64,000 nucleotides of DNA from Nocardia sp. BMG51109 (GCF_000526215.1 NZ_JAFQ01000004.1:1736001-1800000); one strand, 5' to 3'; counted from the stretch's first letter, positions 44,400-53,967 are shown. Notes: generated from the letters alone by a model not told the origin. Program-made: numbers and translations.

Positions 44400-45998
44400 T
44401 CAGCGGATCCGCAACTTGCGCATCAACCGCAGCGAGATCAGGGTGCTCTTCAGCTGCTTGGGGTAGGGCATGTTCGCGCGGGCCGACAGCACCTGCTTCT
44501 TCTGCACGCCGACATGGATGGTGTCGGTGTACTTGAGCAGGCCGTCGTCGCCGTGGCGGGTGCCGACCCCGGATTGCTTGATCCCGCCGGACGGGGTGGC
44601 CTTGGCGGAGAAGCTGGCGACGAAGCCGTCGTTGATGTTGATATTGCCGGCCTCCAGCCGCTGCGCGAGCCGCTCGGCGCGGGCCAGGTTGCGGCTCCAC
44701 ACGCTGGCGTTCAGGCCGTAGGTGGTGGCATTCGCCTGCCGGATCGCCTCCTGCTCGTCGGTGAACTTGTAGATCGTCACGACCGGCCCGAAGGTCTCCT
44801 CGGTGGCATGGGCCATCTCGGCGGTGACGCCGGTCAGCACGGTCGGCTCGTAGAACGCGGGGCCCAGATCCGGCCGCGCCTTCCCGCCGGTCAGCACGGT
44901 CGCACCCTTGGCCTCGGCGTCCTCCACATGCCCGGCGACGCGCGCCAGGTGGTCGGTCGACACCAGCGAACCGAACTCCGGTTCGTAGTCGTAGCTCGCA
45001 CCGGCCTTGGCACCCAGATCCTCCGAGGCGGCGACGAACCGGCGGACGAACTCGTCGTGCAGCCGCTCGTGCACGTAGATCCGCTCGATGTGCATGCACG
45101 CCTGGCCCGAGTTGCCGTAGACGGAGAAGACGGTGCTCGGGACGACCTCGTCGAGATCGGCGTCGTCCAGCACGATCATCGGATTCTTGCCGCCCAGCTC
45201 CAGGCTGCAACCGATCAGGTGACGGCCGGCCAGCTCGCCGATGGTGCGGCCGGTCGCGGTGGATCCGGTGAACATCACGTAGTCGGAGTTCTCGATCAGG
45301 CTCGGACCGACGTCCGGGCCGGCGCCGCAGACCACCTGCACCAGCCCGTCCGGCAGCCCGGCCCGGCGCAGCAGCTCGACGCCGTACAGCGTGCACAGCG
45401 CGGTCTTGTTGTCCGGCTTGAGCACCACGCCGTTGCCCGCGATGAGGGCCGGCGCCGAATCCGACATCGAGACGGCGAACGGGAAGTTCCAGGGGGCGAT
45501 GACCGCGACGACGCCCTTGGGCCGGTGGTGCTCGGTCGAGGAGGCGATGATCGGCATCGCCCCGCCGCGCTTGACCGGCTTCAATATCCGCTTGGCGTGC
45601 TTGAGGTAGTGGCTGATGACCATCGGGGGATCGCACGATTCCTCGATCGACATGCGCCGGGTCTTGCCGGAGCCGATCTGGATCAGATCGGCGATGGTCT
45701 CCAGCTCGGACAGGATCAGCTCGTGCATCCGCTCGAACACCGCCAGCCGCCTCGCCAGCGGCCAGCTCGCCCATTCCCGCTGCGCGGCACGGGCCTTCGC
45801 GGCCGCGGCGGCCACGTCCTCGGGCGAGGACTGCGGCAGCTCGCCCACCACGGCGCCGGTGTAGACCTCGATCATCTCGTAGGGGTCGCGCTTGTCCCCG
45901 GCGGTGCCCGCGGTCACCATCGCGGTCAGCCGGTCGACGAACGTCTTCGTGATCCGCGGCGGCAACGTGGTCGCGCCGCTGTGCGTGATTGTCTCCAT
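44400..45998 (-). CDS. Aldehyde dehydrogenase, succinate-semialdehyde dehydrogenase-like
   Basis: 532 residues. NAD(P) fold with APWNFPF, FTGSTATGR, catalytic Glu in LELGGKNP, catalytic Cys in NSGQACMHIERI, and EETFGPV. Overall closest in pattern to actinobacterial GabD2/Rv1731. Oxidises an aldehyde to the acid; substrate not fixed by sequence. It is divergent from an EchA19-like gene, with a KstR-type box between, so a steroid-pathway aldehyde is possible. Confidence 0.88.
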   Translation of the reverse strand: METITHSGATTLPPRITKTFVDRLTAMVTAGTAGDKRDPYEMIEVYTGAVVGELPQSSPEDVAAAAAKARAAQREWASWPLARRLAVFERMHELILSELETIADLIQIGSGKTRRMSIEESCDPPMVISHYLKHAKRILKPVKRGGAMPIIASSTEHHRPKGVVAVIAPWNFPFAVSMSDSAPALIAGNGVVLKPDNKTALCTLYGVELLRRAGLPDGLVQVVCGAGPDVGPSLIENSDYVMFTGSTATGRTIGELAGRHLIGCSLELGGKNPMIVLDDADLDEVVPSTVFSVYGNSGQACMHIERIYVHERLHDEFVRRFVAASEDLGAKAGASYDYEPEFGSLVSTDHLARVAGHVEDAEAKGATVLTGGKARPDLGPAFYEPTVLTGVTAEMAHATEETFGPVVTIYKFTDEQEAIRQANATTYGLNASVWSRNLARAERLAQRLEAGNININDGFVASFSAKATPSGGIKQSGVGTRHGDDGLLKYTDTIHVGVQKKQVLSARANMPYPKQLKSTLISLRLMRKLRIR

Positions 45999-46048
45999 CG
46001 GAACTCCCTAACTTGCCGCCTCGTGACGGCGGTCACCACGCTCCAAAC

Positions 46049-46062
46049 TAGAACACGTTATT
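46049..46062. promoter_or_regulatory. KstR-type box (one mismatch)
   Basis: TAGAACACGTTATT matches TnnAACnnGTTnnA except for the last base. It lies between the divergent aldehyde dehydrogenase and echA19-like genes. KstR is the TetR-family repressor of the cholesterol regulon in mycobacteria and rhodococci. Confidence 0.55.
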
Positions 46063-46132
46063 GTTTGGGACAACGTTGCGGGGTAACTTCGACCGCACCA
46101 CGCAGGTAATGCCAGGAGAAAGAGGGTCGGCG

Positions 46133-46951
46133 ATGACGGCAGCCACGGAAACCGGGAGCAACACGGAACCGCACGCACTGATCGAGCGGCGCGGTCACAC
46201 GCTCGTCGTCACCATGAACCGCCCGACGGTCCGCAACGCGCTGTCCGGCGAGATGCTGGAGCTGATGGTGCAGGCGTGGGACACCGTCGACAACGACCCG
46301 GAGATCCGCTCCTGCGTGCTGACCGGCGCGGGCGGCGCGTTCTGCGCGGGCGCCGACCTGAAGGCGATGTCCAAGCAGTCTCCCGGCGACAACATGAGCG
46401 AGGGCGGCAAGTTCGACCCCAGCTATCTGCCCGGACTGCTCAAGGGCCGCCGCCTGACCAAGCCGCTGATCGCCGCCGTCGAGGGCGCGGCCATCGCCGG
46501 TGGCACCGAGATCCTGCAGGGTACCGATATCCGCGTGGCCGGCGAGAGCGCGAAATTCGGTGTGTCCGAGGCGCGCTGGAGCCTGTTCCCGATGGGCGGA
46601 TCGGCCGTCCGGCTGCCCCGGCAGATCCCGTACACCCTCGCCGCCGAGATCCTGCTGACCGGCCGTCACGTCACCGCCGCCGAGGCCAGGGAGATCGGCC
46701 TGATCGGCCACGTCGTCCCCGACGGGACCGCCCTGGACAAGGCGCTGGAGCTGGCCGAACTGATCAATGCCAACGGGCCGGTGGCGGTGCGGGCCATCCT
46801 GCAGACGATTCGCGACACCGAGGGCATGCACGAGGAGGAGGCGTTCGAGATCGACGCCAAGCTCGGGTTGCAGGTCTTCCGCAGCGAGGACGCCAAGGAG
46901 GGCCCCCGGGCGTTCGCCGAGAAGCGCAAGCCGCAGTTCAAGGGCCGCTGA
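46133..46951 (+). CDS. echA19: Enoyl-CoA hydratase, EchA19-like
   Basis: 272 residues, crotonase fold. Oxyanion-hole segments [15 protein letters not shown] and [13 protein letters not shown]; both catalytic Glu are present (GGTEILQ and [10 protein letters not shown]). Closely follows the pattern of M. tuberculosis EchA19 (Rv3516), which hydrates steroid side-chain enoyl-CoA thioesters: [16 protein letters not shown] and [10 protein letters not shown] are shared. ATG 46133 follows AGGAGAAAGAGGG. A KstR-type box lies 70 bp upstream. Confidence 0.85.
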   Translation: MTAATETGSNTEPHALIERRGHTLVVTMNRPTVRNALSGEMLELMVQAWDTVDNDPEIRSCVLTGAGGAFCAGADLKAMSKQSPGDNMSEGGKFDPSYLPGLLKGRRLTKPLIAAVEGAAIAGGTEILQGTDIRVAGESAKFGVSEARWSLFPMGGSAVRLPRQIPYTLAAEILLTGRHVTAAEAREIGLIGHVVPDGTALDKALELAELINANGPVAVRAILQTIRDTEGMHEEEAFEIDAKLGLQVFRSEDAKEGPRAFAEKRKPQFKGR

Positions 46952-47077
46952 CGAATACCCGTCCGGACATCGGGAAGCCCTGCGCCCCGGTGTCGTTCGG
47001 ACAGCGGATATCGGGCCGGCGCGGCCGCTGGAACCATTCTTCCCAGGGGATGGTCTACCGATCTCCGTGGAGGAAAA

Positions 47078-47563
47078 ATGCCGAAGACCCTGGGAATGCG
47101 GAAGACCCGCCGGTACGCCGCCGCCCTCGCCGCGCTGGCGACGGCCACGCTGGGCGCGACGGCCGGCGCGGTCGCGGCGCCCGGTTCCGGTAGCTCGGGC
47201 AGCAGCGGGTTCGATACCGGAAGTTTCGGCGACGGATTCGGATCCGCGGTCCCGCGCTCGCAACAGTGCAACGCGTCGACCGAATCCGGCGGTGCGGGAG
47301 TCACCGATACGGTGCACGAACTGGGCAGGAGCGGCCCGGCCTCGTTCGTCCTGAGCTACGAGACCGAGAGCATCCCGGATCTGATCCAGGTGTTCTACGG
47401 GGGTGCGCAGGTCTACAGCACCGGCTATATCGGCGACAACATCAACGAGGGCACAGGTTCGGCGGTCGTCACGCTGCCGGCCGGGGGCGCGACCTCGGTG
47501 CTTGTCCGCGTCACCGGGCCGAGCGATACCGAGTGGAGTTACGTGGTGCGTTGTCCGGCGTGA
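47078..47563 (+). CDS. Secreted protein of unknown function
   Basis: 161 residues. Signal peptide with basic n-region (MRKTRRY), Ala-rich core and cleavage near AGAVAAPG, then a Gly/Ser linker and a compact beta-rich domain (FVLSYETESIPDLIQVFYGG). Cysteines at QQCNAS and the C-terminal VRCPA could form a disulfide. GGAGG is 5 nt before ATG 47078. No family recognised. Confidence 0.78.
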   Translation: MPKTLGMRKTRRYAAALAALATATLGATAGAVAAPGSGSSGSSGFDTGSFGDGFGSAVPRSQQCNASTESGGAGVTDTVHELGRSGPASFVLSYETESIPDLIQVFYGGAQVYSTGYIGDNINEGTGSAVVTLPAGGATSVLVRVTGPSDTEWSYVVRCPA

Positions 47564-47586
47564 TTCCGGCTCCGGAAATGCCCGGC

Positions 47587-47614
47587 GGCCGGCGGCGAGA
47601 TCTCGTCGCCGGCC
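47587..47614. terminator. Bidirectional terminator
   Basis: A 28-nt near-perfect palindrome (arms 47587-47600 and 47601-47614, one G-T) between the convergent secreted-protein and LuxR-type genes. Confidence 0.6.
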
Positions 47615-47620
47615 TCGCCG

Positions 47621-47920
47621 TCACAGTTGTTCCAGCGAGATGTACCCATCCTGTAAGGCCCGGGCCAGCAGGGCGGCCTTGGTGGGCGCGGCGCGGCCGA
47701 CGGCCTGATACTTGCCACGAATTCGCGCCAGGTGGGTGTTGACCGTTCCCGGCGAGATGTAGAGCTGTCGGCACACGGCGGTCTTGGAGTCGCTCCGGAT
47801 CCACGCGAGCATGACCTCGATCTCCCGGGAGCTCAGGGCCGGCGGCGGTGGAGTGGCGAATTCCGGGTGACCCGGCGCGGGCGCCTGTCGAGACGCGGGA
47901 GAAGGTATCGAGACGAGCAC
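47621..47920 (-). CDS. Small LuxR-type HTH protein
   Basis: 99 residues. LSSREIEVMLAWIRSDSKTA and LYISPGTVNTHLARIRGKYQ form a LuxR/FixJ-type DNA-binding domain; only ~30 Pro/Ala-rich residues precede it, so there is no receiver or sensor domain. Likely a free-standing regulator; its targets could be the adjacent genes. GTG 47920 follows GAAAGGG by 7 nt, preferred over TTG 47965. Confidence 0.8.
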   Translation of the reverse strand: MLVSIPSPASRQAPAPGHPEFATPPPPALSSREIEVMLAWIRSDSKTAVCRQLYISPGTVNTHLARIRGKYQAVGRAAPTKAALLARALQDGYISLEQL

Positions 47921-48103
47921 AGCCGGACCCTTTCGTCTGCCAGCAAGTTGCCCGACCCAGGTCAAGTATCGCAGGCGGGCGAACTTTCAGCGATGCCGAA
48001 TCAGACCTGTTCCCTGGCTATTTCGTAGATATCGGCCGAAATTCGGCAGTCACCGGCAAGATATTGCCGACCGTGCCCTCCAGGTGCGGGCGGACCGGCA
48101 CGG

Positions 48104-48871
48104 CTATCCGGTCGGCTTGACCATCTTGGCGACCTGCTTGCGGAGCAGGTTGGGCATGAAGCGGCGGGCCAGGACGAGCGGGCGGGCCGGGCCGGGGAAG
48201 ACGAACAGCGGGGCCTTCGGGTCGGCGACGGCCTTCTCCATCGCGTCCACCACCTTCTCGGGCGCGACGCCGTTGGTGCCGCCCAGAACGCCCGGGTCGG
48301 CGGCCCGGACGCCGTCCAGGAACGGGGTCTCCACGTGCGGCGGGCAGAGCGCGATCAGCCGCACGCCCGTGCCCTGCAGTTCCAGCGAGAGCGCCTCGGC
48401 GTAGCAGACGACCGCGAACTTCGAGGCCGAATAGGCGGCCAGCCCCGGGGACGGCAGCCAGCCCGCCACCGAGGCGAACAGCACCACCATCCCCGCGCCG
48501 GCGTCGCGCATGGCCGGAACGATGGTCTGGCAGATGTTGACGGTGCCGATGTAGTTGATGTCCATGATCCGGCGCAGCTCGGAAACGTCCTGGGACAGCG
48601 TCGAACCCACGCGGCACAGCCCGGCGGCGTGCACCAGGTGCTCGATCGGGCCGAGGTCGGCGCGCACCTTCTCGACGACCGCCTCGACCGCCTCGCGATC
48701 GGAGACGTCGCAGGTGTAGGTGGTGGTATTCGGTGAGCGCCGGGCGGTTTCGGCCAGCCCGGTCTCGTTCACGTCCACCGCGGCGACCCGGTAGCCCGCC
48801 GCGGCCAACCGCTGGGCGACCATGCGGCCCATGCCGCTGGCGGCTCCGGTCACCAGTGCTGTCTTGTTCAT
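48104..48871 (-). CDS. Short-chain dehydrogenase/reductase
   Basis: 255 residues. TGAASGMG cofactor motif at the N-terminus, CDVSD, HAAG (NNAG position), Ser in VVLFASVAGW, and YSASK catalytic pair. The C-terminus is basic (LARRFMPNLLRKQ). NAD(P)-linked oxidoreductase of unknown substrate. ATG 48871 overlaps the stop of the upstream decarboxylase-like gene (ATGA) and has AGGAGG upstream. Confidence 0.88.
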   Translation of the reverse strand: MNKTALVTGAASGMGRMVAQRLAAAGYRVAAVDVNETGLAETARRSPNTTTYTCDVSDREAVEAVVEKVRADLGPIEHLVHAAGLCRVGSTLSQDVSELRRIMDINYIGTVNICQTIVPAMRDAGAGMVVLFASVAGWLPSPGLAAYSASKFAVVCYAEALSLELQGTGVRLIALCPPHVETPFLDGVRAADPGVLGGTNGVAPEKVVDAMEKAVADPKAPLFVFPGPARPLVLARRFMPNLLRKQVAKMVKPTG

Positions 48872-49578
48872 CGTGCCTCCTGCACAGGGATTTCCGTCGC
48901 CTCCTGGAAGGTCATGCGCAACGACCCGAAACTGCTGGTGAACAACGCGCGCGCGGGCAGGCCGAGGGCGCGCATCTCGTCGGCGATCGGATGGTCGCCG
49001 AGTTCGATGCGGCTGCCGCCCGGCCGCATTCGGACGTTCGCGGGATGCATCACCCACGGCGTGCCGCGCAGCACGCCGTCGCGATGGGTGTAGGTCTGCA
49101 TCGAGCCGCCGACCGGCCCGGCGGGTGCGGGCACGCCACCGGGCACGTCCAGCGCCACCACGAGGCGGCCGTCCAGCCGGACCTCGCACCGGCGGCCGCG
49201 CCCGTGCGGCTCGATCCGGATGTCGGCGATCTCCTTGGGAAATCCCCACAGCTCACGCCCGACCGCGCAGGTGAAGGTCTGATTCACCGGCAGCCAGCGG
49301 ATATAGGCGCCCGCACTCCCGCGCCGGCCCGGCAGCTGCGCCAGCGGGGCGAACGCGAATTCGTGATACGGGCCGAGGTCGGTGTCGAGATGCCGGACGA
49401 AGGCCAGCGCGCACAGAGCGCGCCCCGCGATCCGCACCGGTTCCAGCCCCGTGCCCGACAACAGTTCGCGCACCGCCACCGGGTCCACCGGAAACACGCT
49501 CGAGCAAGCCTGCGCCTCACGCACCTCGACCGGGACCTCGATCTTCTCACCGAGTATCGAGTACACCTGCGCCCTCAC
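48868..49578 (-). CDS. Acetoacetate decarboxylase-family protein
   Basis: 236 residues. GRELWGFPKEIADIR contains the lysine equivalent to the Schiff-base Lys of acetoacetate decarboxylase; YHEFAFAPL and the ring-opening WVMHPANVRMRPGG fit the family. Many relatives are not true decarboxylases but act on keto-acids or as lyases. GTG 49578 lies just downstream of a perfect KstR-type palindrome, and the SDR gene follows in the same operon. Confidence 0.82.
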   Translation of the reverse strand: MRAQVYSILGEKIEVPVEVREAQACSSVFPVDPVAVRELLSGTGLEPVRIAGRALCALAFVRHLDTDLGPYHEFAFAPLAQLPGRRGSAGAYIRWLPVNQTFTCAVGRELWGFPKEIADIRIEPHGRGRRCEVRLDGRLVVALDVPGGVPAPAGPVGGSMQTYTHRDGVLRGTPWVMHPANVRMRPGGSRIELGDHPIADEMRALGLPARALFTSSFGSLRMTFQEATEIPVQEAR

Positions 49579-49586
49579 CTTTCAAT

Positions 49587-49600
49587 TAGAACACGTTCTA
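49587..49600. promoter_or_regulatory. Perfect KstR-type palindrome
   Basis: TAGAACACGTTCTA is fully palindromic and matches TnnAACnnGTTnnA at every fixed position, 8 bp before the decarboxylase-like start codon. It would block transcription of the two-gene operon. The 276-bp space up to 49876 otherwise holds no gene. Confidence 0.7.
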
Positions 49601-49876
49601 GTATGGCAGCGTAGCGCGGCATCGTCCGGCGTTCGGCCGATCGGGCCCCTGCGACCGGTAGCAGTCCGGGGCCGGCCACGACAGCACAGGCTCGGGCCGG
49701 GCGGATCAACCGGCCGTGTAGTCCGGAGCGCAGCCTGCCGCACGGCCCGTCGCCGGGCGGCGGTCCGACTCGCCGCTCGGCGTGCGCCGACGGCATCGAT
49801 GACCCACACCGGCACGGGCGTGGTCCGTGAGACCCGCGAAATCCGGCGGCCCCGAACTGCCCGGCCGTCCCCGGAA

Positions 49877-51121
49877 CTACACGACCGTGAGCGGCAGCGA
49901 CTGCCGTTCGCCGAAGGAGAAGTCGGCACCGGTGCTGAAACGCGTGATGGCGACCTCCGACGCCTCCGGGAACGGCTCACCGGCCGAGGCGATCTCGGCG
50001 ACCAGTTCGTCACCGTCGGCGTGCACCCGTGTGTAGAAGTGCGGGTTCACGCCGCGGACCATCGCGTCCAGCGCCTCCGTATGCTCGGCATCGATCAGCG
50101 CGGGCCAGGCGCCGTCGGCCACACCCGGACTCTCGCGGGACAGCCGCAGCACGACGCTGTCGTGGAAAGCGGTGATCTCGGCGGCGGTGTAGGGCAACGG
50201 ATTCCACGCCGGATGCAGCCGCAGCACCTGCGCCAGCGCCGCGAAATCGTCGCCGAGTCCCAGGGCCGCGCGGATCCGCTGGGAGGTGAGCCCGGCGATG
50301 CCCGTGAACTGCTTGCGGCCGATGTCGAGCGCCGTCTCCTCGCCGCCGCGCTCCCGCACGGCGATCAGGAACCCCAGCGTGAGCAGATGCTGCTGCAGGC
50401 ACACCTCGTCGGCCATGCGCACCAGGGCCGACTTCGAGAAGTCGGCGAAGCGCAGATCGCTCAGCAGCGCGCCCGCGTAGTCCGCCTGCCCGGTGTCGGC
50501 CGGATCGACCGGCGCCAGCTCCAGCCGGGCGGCCGCGGAGGCCGCGATCAACGGGGTGTTCGGCGGGGTCGCCGGCGGCTCGTTGGCCTCGTCGATCGTG
50601 ACCGTCCACGCGCAGACCGGCACCCGGTCCGCGGGCATGCGCGGCGGGCGGTGGATCGGCCGGACCTGCGCGTGCGGATTGGTCGCCAGCGCGGTCGCGT
50701 CGAAGGTCGGATCCTCGATGGTGTGGCACATGGCGAACACGTAGGGCTCGCCCATCGGCTCCACATCCGCCAGCGCGCCGCAGTGATCGAGCCAGAACTC
50801 ACCGTGCCGGTCGTCGTCGACGCGGAACCGGAAGTCCATGAACTGCGGCGGCGCCCCGATATCGAGTTGCAGACCCTTGAAGATCGTGACGATGTCGTCG
50901 CCCGGGATCCGCAGCGCCGCACGCATCCGGCGGGTGTAGATCGGGCTGGCCAGCTGCCACTCCTCGATGGCGACCTCGGCCATGCCGTCCCGGCCGAAGG
51001 CCGAGATCGTGTGCGCCATTCCGGACCGATCGATGAGATGCCCGCACAGCAGCAGTTCGGGCACCAGGATGGCCAACTGTTCGCGGGACAGCTCCGCGTA
51101 TCGGGACGACATGCCGGTCAC
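49877..51121 (-). CDS. Conserved-looking protein of unknown function
   Basis: 414 residues, rich in Asp/Ala/Leu with few Lys. No recognisable cofactor motif. Notable segments: FRVDDDRHGEFWLDHCGAL near residue 100 and ITIDEANEPPATPPNTP-like text at mid-length. No membrane segment. GTG 51121 overlaps the upstream stop (GTGA), making it the last gene of the P450 operon. A novel enzyme or binding protein of this pathway is possible. Confidence 0.7.
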   Translation of the reverse strand: MTGMSSRYAELSREQLAILVPELLLCGHLIDRSGMAHTISAFGRDGMAEVAIEEWQLASPIYTRRMRAALRIPGDDIVTIFKGLQLDIGAPPQFMDFRFRVDDDRHGEFWLDHCGALADVEPMGEPYVFAMCHTIEDPTFDATALATNPHAQVRPIHRPPRMPADRVPVCAWTVTIDEANEPPATPPNTPLIAASAAARLELAPVDPADTGQADYAGALLSDLRFADFSKSALVRMADEVCLQQHLLTLGFLIAVRERGGEETALDIGRKQFTGIAGLTSQRIRAALGLGDDFAALAQVLRLHPAWNPLPYTAAEITAFHDSVVLRLSRESPGVADGAWPALIDAEHTEALDAMVRGVNPHFYTRVHADGDELVAEIASAGEPFPEASEVAITRFSTGADFSFGERQSLPLTVV

Positions 51122-51666
51122 CACAGCGAAGCCGGGGCTTCCCCGATCTTGTACCACCCCGGTAGCGGTCCCGCGCCCGACCGCTCGATGCGCTGCTGCA
51201 TGCCCGACGACAGCGCATTGTCCTTGATCATGTCGAGGAACAGCGCCGACACATTGCCGAAGTCGAAGAAGTCGCGCTGCCACGACCACTGGAAGTTGCC
51301 ACCGTAGCGGAACCAACTGCCGCCGATGCCCTCCGGGCTGTAGTGCCGGCCGTCGGCCCGGGTGTTCTCGTTGATCTGCTTCCAGAAGCCGATCACCGAA
51401 CCGCTGCGCTCGTCCACCACGAATTCCTGGTAGGGGTACGTCCAGCCCTCCAGGCCCGCCATCTCCTGGCCGAGCGCCAGGTCGCGGATCTCGTCCCGGC
51501 CGACGGCCATGAACTCCTGGGTGGGGCCGTAGTTCCAGCCGTAGGTGGCGTCCTCGGTGTACATGTCCGCCAGCGGGCGCCAGTCACCGATGTCCTCGCA
51601 GCGCTTGTTCTCGTCCACCCAGCGGCGGACCATCTCGTCGAGTTCGTCCCGGGAAAAGCCGGCCAT
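51118..51666 (-). CDS. NTF2/SnoaL-like protein (Rv0762c-like)
   Basis: 182 residues. WVDENKRCEDIGDWRPLADMYTEDATY is the opening helix and strand of an NTF2-like cone; WFRYGGNFQWSWQRDFFDFG follows. Such folds serve as ketosteroid-isomerase-like enzymes or as small-molecule binding proteins. Its length and place after a ferredoxin match Rv0762c of the M. tuberculosis cyp51 locus. ATG 51666 follows AAGGAA. Confidence 0.78.
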   Translation of the reverse strand: MAGFSRDELDEMVRRWVDENKRCEDIGDWRPLADMYTEDATYGWNYGPTQEFMAVGRDEIRDLALGQEMAGLEGWTYPYQEFVVDERSGSVIGFWKQINENTRADGRHYSPEGIGGSWFRYGGNFQWSWQRDFFDFGNVSALFLDMIKDNALSSGMQQRIERSGAGPLPGWYKIGEAPASLW

Positions 51667-51700
51667 CTGAATTTCCTTCGCTCGCAGTGCTTCTGGTTGG

Positions 51701-51898
51701 CTATTGGTCGTCGTCGACGAGCGACAACGCCTGGGTCGGGCAGTACCGGACGGCATCGCGGACGGCCGCGAGATCGGCCCCCGGATCCACGCGCAGCAGC
51801 TGCACCTTGTCGTTCTTGGGCACGGTGAACACCTCGGGCGCCTCGTCCTGACAGACGGCGTGCCCCTGACACAGATCCAGGTCCACCTCGATATGCAT
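51701..51898 (-). CDS. [3Fe-4S] ferredoxin
   Basis: 65 residues. Cysteines in LCQGHAVC (C-x5-C) and YCPTQAL give the three ligands of a P450-type [3Fe-4S] ferredoxin. It starts IEVDLDLCQGH, the usual opening. Likely electron donor to the P450 two genes upstream. Its ATG lies on the SDR stop (ATGA overlap). Confidence 0.92.
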   Translation of the reverse strand: MHIEVDLDLCQGHAVCQDEAPEVFTVPKNDKVQLLRVDPGADLAAVRDAVRYCPTQALSLVDDDQ

Positions 51899-52728
51899 CA
51901 GCGACTCCCTTCCTCGGTGCCGGTATCCGGTTCGCGCGGTGGCGCTGTATCCGATTCGCGCAGTGGCGCTTCGGGCTGTGCCTCCACCAGGACCAGGTGG
52001 GCTCCGCGCGGCGTGGCCGCGACCGCGACCACCGCGGCGGCGATATCGGAGGCACGCAGGAAATACGGGTGGCGCGCGAAACCCCAGCGCGCCCAGTCCT
52101 CCAGCAGCGGGCCGACGACGTCCGGATCGGCGGACATCCCCATGGCGGTCTGGGTCTGGCCGGGACGCACCACCGAGGCGCGGACGCCGGTGCCCTCCAA
52201 CTCCATTCGGAGTTGTTCGGCCAGCGCCTCCAGTCCGGTCTTGGCGGCGTTGTAGGCGCCCATGCCGGGGCGCGGCCTGTCCGCGCAGTCGGAGCCGATC
52301 ACGATGAAATCGCCGCGGCGGCGCTCGATCATGCCGGGCAGCACCCGGTATGCCAGCCGCTGCGCGCCCACCAGATGGACCTGCACCTGATGCAGGAACG
52401 TCTCGGGGTCGACCTCCCAGACCCGCCCGAATTCCAGGTCACCGGCGCCGGAGACCACGATTTCCGCTGGGCCCAGGGCCTTTTCGGAGGCGGCGACGAA
52501 ATCGTCGATCGAGTCGCCGTCGGCGACGTCGAGCCGGTAGGCGAACGCCTCGCCGCCGTCGGCACGGATCTTCTCCGCCAGTGCTTCACAGACCTCCACC
52601 CGCCGGGCGCCGAGCGCGACGGGCCAGCCCTGTTCGGCGAGGGCCACGGCGGTCGCGGCGCCGATACCGGACGAGGCGCCGGCGACCAGTGCCGGACGGC
52701 GGGCGGGGTTGGCTTCGAACCGCGGCAT
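51898..52728 (-). CDS. Short-chain dehydrogenase/reductase (Rv0765c-like)
   Basis: 276 residues. AGASSGIGAAT cofactor motif, RLDVAD, SGAGD (NNAG position), Ser in FIVIGSDCAD and YNAAK. Cytosolic NAD(P) oxidoreductase. Its position between a CYP123-like P450 and a ferredoxin matches Rv0765c, where a sterol-linked hydroxyl is a reasonable but unproven substrate. Confidence 0.85.
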   Translation of the reverse strand: MPRFEANPARRPALVAGASSGIGAATAVALAEQGWPVALGARRVEVCEALAEKIRADGGEAFAYRLDVADGDSIDDFVAASEKALGPAEIVVSGAGDLEFGRVWEVDPETFLHQVQVHLVGAQRLAYRVLPGMIERRRGDFIVIGSDCADRPRPGMGAYNAAKTGLEALAEQLRMELEGTGVRASVVRPGQTQTAMGMSADPDVVGPLLEDWARWGFARHPYFLRASDIAAAVVAVAATPRGAHLVLVEAQPEAPLRESDTAPPREPDTGTEEGSR

Positions 52729-52761
52729 CAGGCGCTCACTTCCTCGTCCCGGGCTGCGCGA

Positions 52762-53967
52762 TCATCGAACCTCCACGGTGACAGGGAGTTTCGCGAAACC
52801 CCGGACATTGGTGGAATGCACGCGCTCGATCCCCGACTCGTCGATGCCGTAGGCGGCGACCCGATCGGTGAACTCGGCCAGCGCGATGCGCGCCTCCAGC
52901 CGCGCCAGGTGCGCACCGAGGCAGAAGTGCACGCCGCCGCCGAAGCTGACCAGCCCGCCCTTGTCGGTGCGTTCGATGTCGTAGCTGTCGGCGTGGGCGA
53001 ACACGTCGTCGTCCCGGTTCGCCGAGCCGACCAGCAGCAGCACCTTGTCCCCGGCCGGGATGGTGCCGTCGTGCAGGTCGATGTCCTGCGTGGCGGTGCG
53101 GGCGAGGATCTGGCTGGAGGTGTCGTAGCGCAGCGTCTCCTCGACCCAGTGGCCGATCAGTTCGGTGTTGTCGGCGACCTTGGCGAACTGCGCGGGATTG
53201 ATGGCCGACCAGTACAGCGCGTTGCCGAGCAGCTTGGTCGTGGTCTCGTTACCGGCGACGACCATGAGGAACATGAAGCCGATGATCTCGTCGTCGTCGA
53301 GCTTGTCACCGTCGAGTTCGGCGTCCAGCAGCGCGGAGGTCAGGTCCTCGGTGCGCGTCTTGCGCCGCTGACCGAGCATGTCGGCGTAGTACCCGACCAG
53401 CTCCAGCGACGCCTCCATCGCGGCGACCGGCACGTCGAGCACCCCGTCCTCGCGGTGCATCACCTGATCCGCCAGGCGCCGGACCTCGGCGCGGTCCGGT
53501 TCCGGGACGCCCAGCAGCTCGGAGATGACGTCCATCGGCAGCTTGCCGGCGAAATCATCGATCCAGTCGAAGCTCGTGCGCTCCAGCGCGGGCTCCAGGT
53601 GCAGCAGCGTCAGCTCCCGGATGCGGTCGGTCATCTCGGCGATCCGCCGGGGCGTGAATCCCTTGTTGACCAGCTGCCGCATCCGCACGTGCCGCGGGTC
53701 GTCCATCGCCAGGAACGACATCGTCTTGTGCGCGTGCTTGCCCCAGGCCGCCGGATCCAGCGAGACCCCGTTCGCGCTCGACAGCCGCACGTGGTCGCGG
53801 AAGCCGGTGGTGACATCGGCATGCCGCGACAGCGCCCAGAACCCCAGGTCCGGATTGTGGTAGAGCGGAGCCTCGGCGCGCAGGCGCCGATAGATCGGAT
53901 AGGGATCCTCGTGGAAGCCGTAGTCGTAGGGATCGAACGTGACCGGCTCCAAGCGTGCCGCGGTCAT
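52762..53967 (-). CDS. cyp123: Cytochrome P450, CYP123-like
   Basis: 401 residues. I-helix VVAGNETTTK (acid-alcohol pair replaced by N-E-T-T), K-helix EETLR, haem loop FGGGVHFCLGAHLA with the Cys ligand. By pattern closest to M. tuberculosis CYP123 (Rv0766c): GKLPMDVISEL and a VHSTNVRGFAKLPVTVEVR-type C-terminus are shared. Substrate unknown. ATG 53967 follows AAGGGG; an upstream continuation of ~200 codons is spurious. First gene of the leftward operon. Confidence 0.88.
   Translation of the reverse strand: MTAARLEPVTFDPYDYGFHEDPYPIYRRLRAEAPLYHNPDLGFWALSRHADVTTGFRDHVRLSSANGVSLDPAAWGKHAHKTMSFLAMDDPRHVRMRQLVNKGFTPRRIAEMTDRIRELTLLHLEPALERTSFDWIDDFAGKLPMDVISELLGVPEPDRAEVRRLADQVMHREDGVLDVPVAAMEASLELVGYYADMLGQRRKTRTEDLTSALLDAELDGDKLDDDEIIGFMFLMVVAGNETTTKLLGNALYWSAINPAQFAKVADNTELIGHWVEETLRYDTSSQILARTATQDIDLHDGTIPAGDKVLLLVGSANRDDDVFAHADSYDIERTDKGGLVSFGGGVHFCLGAHLARLEARIALAEFTDRVAAYGIDESGIERVHSTNVRGFAKLPVTVEVR

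Noticed and set aside
49382..51307. 641-codon plus-strand ORF
   Set aside because: Antisense to the unknown protein gene and its neighbours; Arg/Gly/His-rich shadow.
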